Source: Phytophthora sp. 'mugwort' (lineage: Eukaryota > Oomycota > Peronosporomycetes > Peronosporales > Peronosporaceae). From it: a stretch of DNA of 64,000 nt. The notes beneath the pieces were generated by a model. The model had not been told where the DNA came from, searched no databases, and was given only the letters and a program-made list of their open reading frames with translations. A program made the translations under genes and the position numbers. The stretch lies in assembly GCA_033558025.1 (NCBI GenBank), contig JAUCEF010000014.1:3410001-3474000 (forward strand). The letters run 5' to 3'. Positions 12,063 through 21,826 of this stretch are shown one piece after another (positions within the stretch are counted from its first letter, which is position 1; each line of letters starts with the position of its first letter).

Positions 12063-12079
12063 TCGTTGGGCTAATAACA
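12063..12079 (-). other. Primer binding site of Copia element 1
   Basis: Minus strand TGTTATTAGCCCAACGA directly inside the 5' LTR. It resembles GGTTATGAGCCCAAGC of element 2, that is, the complement of the anticodon arm of initiator tRNA-Met rather than its 3' end. The mismatches fit with decay. Confidence 0.5.
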
Positions 12080-12638
12080 TGAGATGACGTCGGGTGCGTC
12101 ATTGGGCTCCTCAGCTGTCCGTTGCTTGTAAGAGAGTAGGCGGCATTAAAATATAATACACCTAGTTAGTAGTAAGGGCAGTAGATGAAGTAAGTAGGAA
12201 AGACACGTGAACGCCAGGCAAAGCCTCGAAAGGAACACGGTGCTTGGCGGGCTGCTCTCTCTTGCTTGCTGCTCGTGGAGCTGCAAAAGCTGTAGTGAGC
12301 AAGAGAGGCTGCCCCGCCGCGCGCCTCGTTCGCAAAGTAGATTAGCGATAACTATACAAATACAGAGTAGTTCCCGATACTTAACCTAAGTATATTGATC
12401 CAGCGGAGCACAACATCGCGGCAGCGCATAGCTAATAATGTCGTTCTGCATAGAGGATCGTAGATAGTCTAGCTGTATCTTGCACTCGCCACGCACCTGC
12501 ATACGTGCGGGCGACGTGCGCAAGATCAGCTTCAGAATGGGTTTTTTGGACACTGGTAGTGGACTTTGGCTTTGGTGTATGAGCATTGGACACTGGCAGA
12601 CTGCAACGCAGGCCACACTGTGGGGCTGCCATCTCACA
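12080..12638 (-). repeat. 5' LTR of Copia element 1
   Basis: Pairs with 5650-6206; about ten substitutions plus a 2-bp length difference near 12390 (AAGTATATTGATCC against AAGTCTTGATCC). Borders are fixed by TG...CA and by the primer site. Confidence 0.9.
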
Positions 12639-13219
12639 GGTTGTGGCGACCGTCCAGCTGGGCCTACTGTGCGATCTCTTGAAAATGTACAACATGTGCA
12701 TTGACTAACGAACTTCGGTTTACAATTGTTGAGCTCTGATGTAGATTCTAATGGCTATGATTACCTTTTAGGTTTCCGATATACCAGATTTGACAACCAG
12801 CTTCTTTCAACCAGTAGATTGATTGGTGCAACCGCATTTGCGGCAACTCAATTTGCTACATCGAAGTACGTAGTAGTTCCCAACGGCTAAACCCGAAGCG
12901 GATCGACAACATACAACAAATACGCACTCCTAGTGGCGCTGCCGAACAGCACCCCTGTCCTTTTTGGTCCGCTTAGGACAACATTCATTGAATGGATGAA
13001 AAGAAAAAGGGACAAGGAAAAAGTGAGTGCCCCAATAGAAGACACCAACAAAGCGACTCGATTCTTTTCATATATCAAAGCACTCACTCAATTAACAGCA
13101 ACACACAAACAGCTTTTTCCCGAATATTAATCATATTTATTCCGTAGTCGCTTTCACTTTACTCAGGCGAACACATGACTCGCGACCTCCCCTCATCAAA
13201 CACTCACTGAACCGGTGAC
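12639..13219. other. Intergenic, 3' side of galactokinase copy B
   Basis: No gene recognised. The last ~120 bp (about 13090-13210) are a diverged match to the 3' flank of the other galactokinases (AACAGCAACACACAAA..., ACACATGACTCGCG), so they are probably this copy's 3' UTR. Confidence 0.6.
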
Positions 13220-14488
13220 CTAAGCAGAATTGGGTATAGGCACGCCGGTCTGCACCACGTGCGCTCCATCACCGATGCGCGTCAGGAAGCTCGCGGGCTT
13301 TGGCAGCTCCGCACCGAGCTTGTCCACTGGGTAGCCGGCGTCCAGCGTTGCCATGAGTTTCTGCGCGTGCTGCTGCTGCACCAGGGCCACGATGCATCCG
13401 CCAAAGCCGCCGCCCGTCATACGCGCACCGAATACGCCCTCGCAGCCACGAGCCGTCTCCACCAGGTAATCCAGCTCAGGCGTGCTCACCTCGTAGTCAT
13501 CACGCAGAGACTCGTGGCTCTCGAACATGAGCTTGCCCGCCTCCGCATACTCGCGCGCGCGAATGTGCTCCACGGCGGCGACCGTTCGCTCGTCCTCCGT
13601 GATCACGTGGCGCGCACGGCGGTACACCACCTCGTCGTCCAGTGCCTTGCGCACCGAGTCCAGCGCGGGAACCGTTGCGTCGCGCAGGTGCGTCATCTGC
13701 GGGTGGCCATGAGTCTGCAGCGCCTTCACGGCAGCCTGGCACTGCATCACGCGCTCCTTGTACTCGCCACCGTTCATCTCGTGCCTGACGTTCGAGTTGC
13801 ACACAACGATGACCACGTCCGGGTCCTGGAACGCCACGTCCGTCGGGTCCTTAGTGCGGCAGTCAATTAGCAGCGCACAGTCCTTCTTACCACACGAAGA
13901 GATGAACTGGTCCATGATGCCGCACGGCACGTCGCAGTACTCATGCTCAGACGCCTGGCACAGCAGCGCCTTCTGGATGGCCGACACGCCCTTGATCTCG
14001 AACAGACTTTCCAGAAAGGTGGCGAAACCCACCTCCAGCGCTGCAGAGCTGCTCAGACCGCTGCCCAACGGCACCGTGCTCACGATGGCCGCGTGTACGC
14101 CCAGAGACTCCTTGCGGTTCAGGTACTTCAGGTACTCGGCCGTCACTCCCTTCAGGTAATTCCCCCACGACGGCTGCGTCTTGTCCAGCTGCTCTAGGTT
14201 GTCAGCCGGGAACTCCAGTATCTGGCCCGGGAAGCTCGCGGACGCCAGCTTGGTGATCGACGCCGACTCGGCGGGGGCACGCAGGCCCACCACCACCGTC
14301 GTCTTGTCCAGCGCCAGCGGGCACACGAAGCCGTCGTTGTAGTCCGTGTGCTCGCCAATGAGGTTAACGCGTCCGGGCGCGGCCGCAATGGTCAGGGCCT
14401 CGCGCGGCAACTCGGCGTACTGCTTGAAGGTAGAGTAGAAGAAGCTGACAGCCTGCTCCACCATGTCGATATTGGCGGATGCAGCCAT
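13220..14488 (-). CDS. galK: Galactokinase, copy B (diverged)
   Basis: A 422-residue intact galactokinase with the same motifs as copy A (GRVNLIGEHTDY, GSGLSSSA, IMDQF, RMTGGGFGG). It differs at about 30 residues, grouped in the N-terminal 240 and the last 35; residues 241-390 are the same as in copies A, C and D, and the DNA there (about 13385-13775) differs at only a few sites. This patchwork points to a gene-conversion tract. Its 5' flank differs from the others near the gene and lacks the strong Inr/FPR box, but shares CAACTTCAAACACGG at 14756-14770. It is probably the older paralogue with its own promoter. Confidence 0.96.
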   Translation of the reverse strand: MAASANIDMVEQAVSFFYSTFKQYAELPREALTIAAAPGRVNLIGEHTDYNDGFVCPLALDKTTVVVGLRAPAESASITKLASASFPGQILEFPADNLEQLDKTQPSWGNYLKGVTAEYLKYLNRKESLGVHAAIVSTVPLGSGLSSSAALEVGFATFLESLFEIKGVSAIQKALLCQASEHEYCDVPCGIMDQFISSCGKKDCALLIDCRTKDPTDVAFQDPDVVIVVCNSNVRHEMNGGEYKERVMQCQAAVKALQTHGHPQMTHLRDATVPALDSVRKALDDEVVYRRARHVITEDERTVAAVEHIRAREYAEAGKLMFESHESLRDDYEVSTPELDYLVETARGCEGVFGARMTGGGFGGCIVALVQQQHAQKLMATLDAGYPVDKLGAELPKPASFLTRIGDGAHVVQTGVPIPNSA

Positions 14489-15448
14489 GGTATCCCTTGT
14501 GGAAAGAGGAATGGCAAGGTGGGGTTGGAAGGCGGCGCCGGCTGGGGTGGCTTGTACGTGGCGTGTGTTTGCGGAAACATCTGTTACGACCTTTGGAAAA
14601 ATTGCAATTATTGGAGATCTGCTGCTTTCAAATTGTCATAAGCATTATTTTCTGTCAACTTCAAGATGCGACTGGTAGCGGTATCACTTTGAGATACCGG
14701 TATAGTACCGCCGCGAAGAGTTGCATGCAGATGAAAGAAACGCCACTCTGATGCGCAACTTCAAACACGGTCAATTTGCTAGTCGTTTCGGAAAACACAG
14801 AGCTCCATATTGCTGGAAAACTCGTAAACATGTTGGTCTCTAGCAGAGACTCGCGCTGTGAACCGGAACGATAGGGGTCCCAGCATTCAACGGAGCCATC
14901 ACGCTACAAAGTTACGCCGGCCAAACTCAACGGCCACTTAGATTTCGATCCGAGGTCCCTTTTGTGCAGTACGCTGGCCACGCGGGGGGCGCCAGCAACG
15001 ATGAGTTTTTGAAGTTAGACGCCCGGTACTAGTGGCGCTGCACGTCATCGATATACTGTATCTACTGGCAGCATTAAGGCGGAACGAACTTCCTGAACTT
15101 TGCTGTCAGTTCTTTGGCGCTTCTTCAGAAACGGATCGAGCACCAAGTAGGTACGATCGCCACGTACCATTGTATGGCCAGCAATGGTTGTCACCGTGGC
15201 ATTCTGCATGGGTCTGTCATTGACCAGCATACCGTACTTGAACTTGCCCGACCAGAGTGGCACCACTGCTTGGTGACTGCCTCCCCACATCGGGATGTCA
15301 TCGCAGGACACGGTATACTGCCTTCTCCTATGTGCATGTTGAAGCTCCCGTGTGGCATGATGCCCGTGGCATCTGCTGCCTCAAAGAGAGCTGCACGCCC
15401 GATTAGGATACGCGACCAAGAACCAAGCCACAAGGTTTTGGCACAGGC
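14489..15448. other. Intergenic between copies B and C
   Basis: This is the shared upstream space of two divergently transcribed galactokinases. It holds the conserved 15-mer CAACTTCAAACACGG (14756-14770) near copy B. On the minus strand 15045-15433 carries two overlapping open frames that look like one broken coding region (separate entry). Nothing else was recognised. Confidence 0.5.
15045..15433 (-). pseudogene. Unrecognised broken coding fragment
   Basis: Two overlapping minus-strand frames (15191-15433 and 15045-15311) read as one protein-like text with a frame change near 15310. The second contains a plausible globular stretch around WGGSHQAVVPLWSGKFKYG and RTYLVLDPFLKKR. I do not recognise the family. 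It lies directly upstream of galactokinase copy C, whose homology to the other copies starts just after it. It may be host DNA into which copy C was inserted. Confidence 0.3.
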
Positions 15449-15457
15449 TCATTCCAA

Positions 15458-15475
15458 TCTCATTTTGCAATTGTC
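15458..15475 (+). promoter_or_regulatory. Inr/FPR core promoter of galactokinase copy C
   Basis: TCTCATTTTGCAATTGTC ends 45 bp before the ATG, identical to copies A and D. Homology to those copies begins only about 6-9 bp upstream of this box, so copy C has the core promoter but none of the upstream DNA. Confidence 0.75.
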
Positions 15476-15519
15476 TTCTTCCTGAGCACCAACCCAACAC
15501 ACCCGAAACCAAGACTACC

Positions 15520-16788
15520 ATGGCCGGATCCGACAACGCCGACGTGGTCGAGCAGGCTGTCAGCCTCTTCTACTCCACCTTCAAGCAGTACGCCGAGTTG
15601 CCACGCGAGGCCCTGACCATTGCGGCCGCGCCCGGACGCGTTAACCTCATTGGCGAGCACACGGACTACAACGACGGCTTCGTGTGCCCGCTGGCGCTGG
15701 ACAAGACGACGGTGGTGGTGGGCGTGCGCGCCCCCGCCGAGTCGGCGTCGATCACCAAGCTGGCATCCGCGAGCTTCCCGGGCCAGGTACTGGAGTTCCG
15801 GGCCGACAACCTAGAGCAGCTGGACAAGACGCAGCCGTCATGGGGGAACTACCCGAAGGGAGTGACGGCGGAGTACCTGAAACACCTGAACCGCAAAGAA
15901 GCTCTGGGTGTGCACGCGGCCATCGTGAGCACGGTGCCGTTCGGCAGCGGTCTGAGTAGCTCTGCAGCACTGGAGGTGGGTTTCGCCACCTTTCTGGAAA
16001 GTCTGTTCGAGATCAAGGGCGTGTCGGCCATCCAGAAGGCGCTGCTGTGCCAGGCGGCCGAGCACGAGTACTGCAACGTGCCGTGCGGCATCATGGACCA
16101 GTTCATCTCTTCATGTGGTAAGAAGGACTGTGCGTTGTTGATTGACTGCCGCACTAAGGAGCCGACGGCCGTGGCGTTCCAGGACCCGGACGTGGTCATC
16201 GTGGTGTGCAACTCGAACGTCAAGCACGAGCTGAACGGTGGCGAGTACAAGGAGCGCGTGATGCAGTGCCAGGCTGCCGTGAAGGCGCTGCAGACTCATG
16301 GCCACCCGCAGATGACGCACCTGCGCGACGCAACGGTTCCCGCGCTGGACTCGGTGCGCAAGGCGCTGGACGACGAGGTGGTGTACCGCCGCGCGCGCCA
16401 CGTGATCACGGAGGACGAGCGCACGGTCGCCGCCGTGGAGCACATTCGCGCGCGCGAGTATGCGGAGGCGGGCAAGCTCATGTTCGAGAGCCACGAGTCT
16501 CTGCGTGATGACTACGAGGTGAGCACGCCTGAGCTGGATTACCTGGTGGAGACGGCTCGTGGCTGCGAGGGCGTATTCGGTGCGCGTATGACGGGCGGCG
16601 GCTTTGGCGGATGCATCGTGGCCCTGGTGCAGCAGCAGCACGCGCAGAAACTCATGGCAACGCTGGACGCCGGCTACCCAGTGGACAAGTTCGGCGCAGA
16701 GCTACCAAAGCCCGCGAGCTTCCTGACGCGCATCGGCGACGGCGCGCATGTGGTGCAGGCCGGCGTGCTTACGCCCGCTTCGGCTTAG
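15520..16788 (+). CDS. galK: Galactokinase, copy C (short-flank copy)
   Basis: A 422-residue intact galactokinase with all catalytic motifs. The protein differs from copies A and D only at residue 98 (Leu here, CTA; Thr there, ACG), and Leu98 is shared with copy B. DNA identity to copies A and D is very high but confined to about 15452-16942: roughly 65 bp before the ATG and 154 bp after the stop. The unit therefore corresponds closely to one transcript, so it may be a retro-copied gene or a short duplication. Because the gene family is intronless, intron loss cannot decide this. No poly(A) tail is visible. Confidence 0.96.
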   Translation: MAGSDNADVVEQAVSLFYSTFKQYAELPREALTIAAAPGRVNLIGEHTDYNDGFVCPLALDKTTVVVGVRAPAESASITKLASASFPGQVLEFRADNLEQLDKTQPSWGNYPKGVTAEYLKHLNRKEALGVHAAIVSTVPFGSGLSSSAALEVGFATFLESLFEIKGVSAIQKALLCQAAEHEYCNVPCGIMDQFISSCGKKDCALLIDCRTKEPTAVAFQDPDVVIVVCNSNVKHELNGGEYKERVMQCQAAVKALQTHGHPQMTHLRDATVPALDSVRKALDDEVVYRRARHVITEDERTVAAVEHIRAREYAEAGKLMFESHESLRDDYEVSTPELDYLVETARGCEGVFGARMTGGGFGGCIVALVQQQHAQKLMATLDAGYPVDKFGAELPKPASFLTRIGDGAHVVQAGVLTPASA

Positions 16789-16942
16789 ATCGGGCGAGAC
16801 CTTGAAGAGATGATGCCGCGAGTCATGTGTAGATTTGAGTGAAGCGTTCGTGAAAACGCAGTGAATATGATTTGTATTCGTTAAATCTTTTTTTGTGTTG
16901 CTGCTGAGTGAGTGGACATGTGGAATGGAAGTGGTCGTGGCA

Positions 16943-17935
16943 ACAGAAATCGTTTTTTCTTAACAGCTTGGAAATGCATTACTACGTTGGTTGCCAAATT
17001 TTCTTGAACCAATTATTCGAAAACGTTACCAACGCCATTATAATCTACAGGTACTGTACAATGTAGAGTAGATTACTGTACAGTATACAGTGTACATTGG
17101 CTACTGATGAGCTGAACAACTGTAACCTGTAATTCGTTAGCCTGGGGGACACTCGCCCAGCTCTGTAACTTCCACAGCCATGTCCGAATTAAGCCATATT
17201 TACCGGACACAACCAAACTTTCAGGTGTGGCAGTATCTGTGATGAATTCGGGCGTCACCAGCGGAGTCAATTTTAGCATTCCAGTCGCTGCACTGGTCGA
17301 TTGTACTGTACACTGGAATCCAGTGTACAATCGGCCAGTGCAGAGCGAAGCGAACGGTGGGGGAGCATTCGTCGTTCGCTTCACTCTCTCTCTTCACGCA
17401 TCGCAAGGTTAGCGGTTGCTGGCTTGGAAATACCTCATGCAATTCCACTTCGACCGAGAAGGGTCGTGGTGGTGGTGATTCGCTAGAGCCAGAGGCGTGA
17501 AGGCTGCAACGACACCAGGAAGGGAGTATGGATACGACTAGCGCGCTAAATCGTCATGCGCACAATATTGCAGTGAGTGCGCTGCAAAGAAGCTGGTCGC
17601 TCGATCTGATTTCTCATTCCGTAGTGGTGGCAAACTCCGCAGCCGATCTTCGTGTTCAATTCTGTCTCCTGACCAAAGCTCGCTCCAAATAACCGTGATT
17701 CCAATTGCGCTGATGATCCATGTGCTCCATCGAATCGGACCGTGTTTGAAGTTGGTCACTCCATTACCGGTATATCGGTGCAAAAGTTGCCAATTCGAGC
17801 CCTCAAATCCTCTAATTTCAATTATTGTTGCGAGTTTTTTTGTCAACGAAGGCAGCGACGATTACGATAAGCTCTTCAACGACCAAGCAGCGTCGACACA
17901 GCATAAACATAGCTCCAATCTAGGCATACAACTCA
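16943..17935. other. Intergenic, upstream of galactokinase copy D
   Basis: No gene recognised. From about 17300 onward it is a diverged reverse-complement match of 4964-5535. It includes CCGTGTTTGAAGTTG at 17740-17754. There is also a local cluster of TGTACA/CTGTACAGTA-like motifs at about 17050-17110 and 17300-17340. Confidence 0.55.
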
Positions 17936-18032
17936 GCGGTCCGTGAACGTCAGCATTGTTGGTGGCATTGCAGTTGGTCCCATGACTACCCACTTCAACT
18001 GAAGGCAAGGTCAAGACCCCGGCGCGTTCCAA

Positions 18033-18050
18033 TCTCATTTTGCAATTGTC
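18033..18050 (+). promoter_or_regulatory. Inr/FPR core promoter of galactokinase copy D
   Basis: TCTCATTTTGCAATTGTC, 45 bp before the ATG; same as copies A and C. Confidence 0.75.
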
Positions 18051-18094
18051 TCCTCCCTGAGCACCAACCCAACACACCCGAAACCAAGACTACC

Positions 18095-19363
18095 ATGGCC
18101 GGATCCGACAACGCCGACGTGGTCGAGCAGGCTGTCAGCCTCTTCTACTCCACCTTCAAGCAGTACGCCGAGTTGCCGCGCGAGGCCCTGACCATTGCGG
18201 CCGCGCCCGGACGCGTTAACCTCATTGGCGAGCACACGGACTACAACGACGGCTTCGTGTGCCCGCTGGCGCTGGACAAGACGACGGTGGTGGTGGGCGT
18301 GCGCGCCCCCGCCGAGTCGGCGTCGATCACCAAGCTGGCATCCGCGAGCTTCCCGGGCCAGGTACTGGAGTTCCGGGCCGACAACACGGAGCAGCTGGAC
18401 AAGACGCAGCCGTCATGGGGGAACTACCCGAAGGGAGTGACGGCGGAGTACCTGAAACACCTGAACCGCAAAGAAGCTCTGGGTGTGCACGCGGCCATCG
18501 TGAGCACGGTGCCGTTCGGCAGCGGTCTGAGTAGCTCTGCAGCACTGGAGGTGGGTTTCGCCACCTTTCTGGAAAGTCTGTTCGAGATCAAGGGCGTGTC
18601 GGCCATCCAGAAGGCGCTGCTGTGCCAGGCGGCCGAGCACGAGTACTGCAACGTGCCGTGCGGCATCATGGACCAGTTCATCTCTTCATGTGGTAAGAAG
18701 GACTGTGCGTTGTTGATTGACTGCCGCACTAAGGAGCCGACGGCCGTGGCGTTCCAGGACCCGGACGTGGTCATCGTGGTGTGCAACTCGAACGTCAAGC
18801 ACGAGCTGAACGGTGGCGAGTACAAGGAGCGCGTGATGCAGTGCCAGGCTGCCGTGAAGGCGCTGCAGACTCATGGCCACCCGCAGATGACGCACCTGCG
18901 CGACGCAACGGTTCCCGCGCTGGACTCGGTGCGCAAGGCGCTGGACGACGAGGTGGTGTACCGCCGCGCGCGCCACGTGATCACGGAGGACGAGCGCACG
19001 GTCGCCGCCGTGGAGCACATTCGCGCGCGCGAGTATGCGGAGGCGGGCAAGCTCATGTTCGAGAGCCACGAGTCTCTGCGTGATGACTACGAGGTGAGCA
19101 CGCCTGAGCTGGATTACCTGGTGGAGACGGCTCGTGGCTGCGAGGGCGTATTCGGTGCGCGTATGACGGGCGGCGGCTTTGGCGGATGCATCGTGGCCCT
19201 GGTGCAGCAGCAGCACGCGCAGAAACTCATGGCAACGCTGGACGCCGGCTACCCAGTGGACAAGTTCGGCGCAGAGCTACCAAAGCCCGCGAGCTTCCTG
19301 ACGCGCATCGGCGACGGCGCGCATGTGGTGCAGGCCGGCGTGCTCACGCCCGCTTCGGCTTAG
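18095..19363 (+). CDS. galK: Galactokinase, copy D (right arm)
   Basis: Same 422-residue protein as copy A, with GRVNLIGEHTDY (39-50), GSGLSSSA (142-149), Asp193 in IMDQF and RMTGGGFGG (356-364). The start is the ATG in CTACCATGGCC, preceded by the Inr/FPR box. A conserved 15-mer (CCGTGTTTGAAGTTG, 17740-17754) lies about 350 bp upstream and is also found, in the same relation, upstream of copies A and B. The next gene downstream on the same strand is the K+ channel, about 360 bp away. Confidence 0.97.
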   Translation: MAGSDNADVVEQAVSLFYSTFKQYAELPREALTIAAAPGRVNLIGEHTDYNDGFVCPLALDKTTVVVGVRAPAESASITKLASASFPGQVLEFRADNTEQLDKTQPSWGNYPKGVTAEYLKHLNRKEALGVHAAIVSTVPFGSGLSSSAALEVGFATFLESLFEIKGVSAIQKALLCQAAEHEYCNVPCGIMDQFISSCGKKDCALLIDCRTKEPTAVAFQDPDVVIVVCNSNVKHELNGGEYKERVMQCQAAVKALQTHGHPQMTHLRDATVPALDSVRKALDDEVVYRRARHVITEDERTVAAVEHIRAREYAEAGKLMFESHESLRDDYEVSTPELDYLVETARGCEGVFGARMTGGGFGGCIVALVQQQHAQKLMATLDAGYPVDKFGAELPKPASFLTRIGDGAHVVQAGVLTPASA

Positions 19364-19720
19364 ACCGGGCGAGACTTTGAAGAGATGATGCCGCGAGTCA
19401 TGTGTAGATTTGAGTGAAGCGTTCGTGAAAACGCAGTGAATATGATTTGTATTCGTTAAATTTTTTTTGTGTGTTGCTGCTGAGTGAGTGGACATGTGGA
19501 ATGGAAGTGGTCGTGACAAGTTGGCATCGTCATTGGCTTCGGCATAGAATTGGTATCGACTACATTTTGGCACGCTTGTGCTTGGCTTGATTGATTTGAA
19601 GAACAGGTGAAGTTGAAGAAACAAAGCACCCAATTTGAAGGGTTTTTAAAGAAGATAAAACCCAGTTTGTGGTAGTTAATGTATAATTTGGTGCTACTAA
19701 ATCATTTTTGGCTCACTGAA

Positions 19721-21724
19721 ATGGCTCTCCCACCTTCGGACGCCGCGCAGCATGTGGCTGTCCACTTGCCCCCGAGATCCGCCTCGATATCTCGCAGGGC
19801 CATCTACATCGACCAGGTCCGGCCACCCTCATTTTCAAGCCCAACCCCTCCATTTTGGCGTCGCACCAACCATTTTCTGTCTTTGATTTCTTGCAGTTAA
19901 GACGCAAATTTGAATCCAACGATGCTACCTGGCAAACGACCGTCGCCACAATTAAAAATCTCGATTGCAGTCGAAAGGTGGCAATTGCACATCTTCGTGG
20001 CGATATTTGCATTTGGTAATATGGTGAAAGAGTGTGTCATAAGAAGAACAAAAAAAATGTTGCGTAGCTGGCAGATGAGCGGAAATTCTGGGAGAGTTTC
20101 ATGCTGCTACTGGCCGTGATCGGCATTTTGTGCGCTAGCGTGGAGGGAGAACTGCTTGGTGTAGAATTGGCTCAGTTGGTGGAAGAGGGGCGAGACTTTT
20201 CGTCGTCGACGGAGTCGGACTCGCTTGCCTACTCTACGCTGTTCGTCGTGCTGAAGGGTGCGCTCACAGGCACATCGGGGCTTCTTATTTATGCTTTGGT
20301 CATGCGCTACCGTACGTCCTTCTTTGTAGATGGCGTAGTGGTTTACGAAATTGGATGTGACGACATTGGGGTCTGACATTATTCTTTGACCTCCAGGAAT
20401 CACGTGCAAGATCAAAATTTTGGAGAAACAACTGCCACCTGATGCTACTTTCTTCTGTGGGTATTCAGGGCTACGGAGGTTAGTGATTAAAGTCTGTGTT
20501 GTACAATATTCTTTAACAGAAGAGGGATTAATGCTCTAACCTTCAACGCGTTGATTGACAGTCGATTTCTGATCGAAACGCTGGTGTGTACAGTTCACAT
20601 GCCACCTTTTAGTGCTGATCGCAAAATTTGGCGCTGGGGAGACTATGATGTGCTGTGTCTCGATCAATTGGGTAACGAAAAAAATGGACCAGCGACCTTC
20701 TGACTTTCATCTAACACCCGTTTATGCTAAATGCAGACGTTCTGGTGTTCACACGCATATATTTGCTTGGTCGAGTCTTGAGAAACCGATTGGGCTTGAA
20801 TTCCGCATCGCACGAAGCGCGTCTTATCGGTAAGGATAGTGATCTTTGTGGTGTGTTTCTGCTCTGTTTATTAAGTCAATGTTGCCGCTGCGTGCAGGTT
20901 CAATTCATCGAATGAATTTGTCGTCGATCTGGCTCACGACCAAGTTTTCCTTTCAGAAATTTCCATTTGGGTCGACCGGGTCTCTATTGACCATAGACTG
21001 GTTCCTCACATCAGTCGCTCTAAATTTCTTTGAGCGGTGAGTAAACATTTGCATACTTGCTCTTTTTGTTTGGTAGGAGACATCACGTATCGGAGTTTGT
21101 CGTGTGGTGTTACGTAGGGCCAGTAACCCGACTGAGAAGAACGCTAGTGATGCTTTCTGGTTGACAATTGTCACCATCACTGGCGTTGGCTACGGCGACA
21201 TCTTCCCGCGGACTCTGGGCGGTAAGATCGTCGTTGCAATTGGAGGAATCATGGGCGGAATGGTCATCGCGTGCTTGCTACGCGTCGTACTCATTGACGC
21301 TCTGCAAATGTCTCCTCAAGAGCAAACAGTGCTCGATGTCGCACGCTTTTATCGTTACGTCCGCCAGCGTAAAGCTGGGGCTGCAGTGCTCGTGCAACAA
21401 GCTTGGAAGTGGCACCGTGCCAAAATGTTTTCTAACGGCAGCAATCACCAGGTACGGAGCCAGAAGATCCGTCTATACGCCGCCGCAGAAGCCTTTCGTC
21501 TTCTGCGTTTCGCACAGCCTCCAAGTTTGGCAGGGGACATTTACTCGAACTCGTTGTGGTCGTCCTCATCTCTCTCGGCTGCAAGCCTGACCGACGTCGT
21601 GGCTTTGCGAGCTGATCGACTTCGCGCAAGTATCGACGATCGACGGGCAGGCATCTACAACGAGCTGGAGCGAACAGCAGACCTCCTCCAGTCGTTCACG
21701 GCAAACCCATGCGGCAACCTGTAA
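19721..21724 (+). CDS. SK-type small-conductance Ca2+-activated K+ channel
   Basis: Likely a plasma-membrane K+ channel gated by calmodulin. Exons: (tentative 19721-19816, 19971-20015), 20068-20311, 20397-20478, 20520-20671, 20737-20829, 20898-21036, 21118-21724; all GT/AG and in frame, about 485 residues. S1-S2 are in 20068-20311; S3 includes RFLIETLVCTVH; S4 includes TRIYLLGRVLRN, matching the SK pattern RLYLLGRV; S5 ends in FFER; the pore helix and filter read TITGVGYGD, then a hydrophobic S6. After S6 comes an AAVLVQQAWKWHRAKM stretch that fits the SK calmodulin-binding helix. S4 has few charges, as in SK channels, so gating is not expected to be by voltage. The first two exons are uncertain (weak GTCCGG donor). 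A twin lies in the left arm. Confidence 0.78.
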
Positions 21725-21826
21725 AGTAATAAGCGTTGAGCGTGTATACACGTATACCATTCTCCGACAGTATTCCTATCACGTCACAGACACGGCTTTT
21801 CAGCCAATCCTAACCACCCATTGGCC

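Larger units (their letters stand above)
5650..12638 (-). mobile_element. Copia-type LTR retrotransposon, complete but decayed
   Basis: A 6989-bp element in minus orientation. LTRs are 5650-6206 and 12080-12638, starting TGTGAGAT and ending ATCTCA on the coding strand. Flanking 5-mers are GGCTG (5645-5649) and GGTTG (12639-12643), a likely target duplication with one mismatch. The order read on the minus strand is gag, zinc knuckle, protease, integrase, reverse transcriptase, RNase H, which is Copia order. The frame is broken many times. The two LTRs differ at roughly ten sites, so the insertion is fairly old. It sits in the spacer between galactokinase copies A and B. Confidence 0.92.

Noticed and set aside
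21104..21117. Start of the K+ channel last frame at 21104 as a separate 206-residue protein
   Set aside because: The first codons are intronic; the exon starts at 21118 after a TAG/G acceptor that keeps frame with S5.
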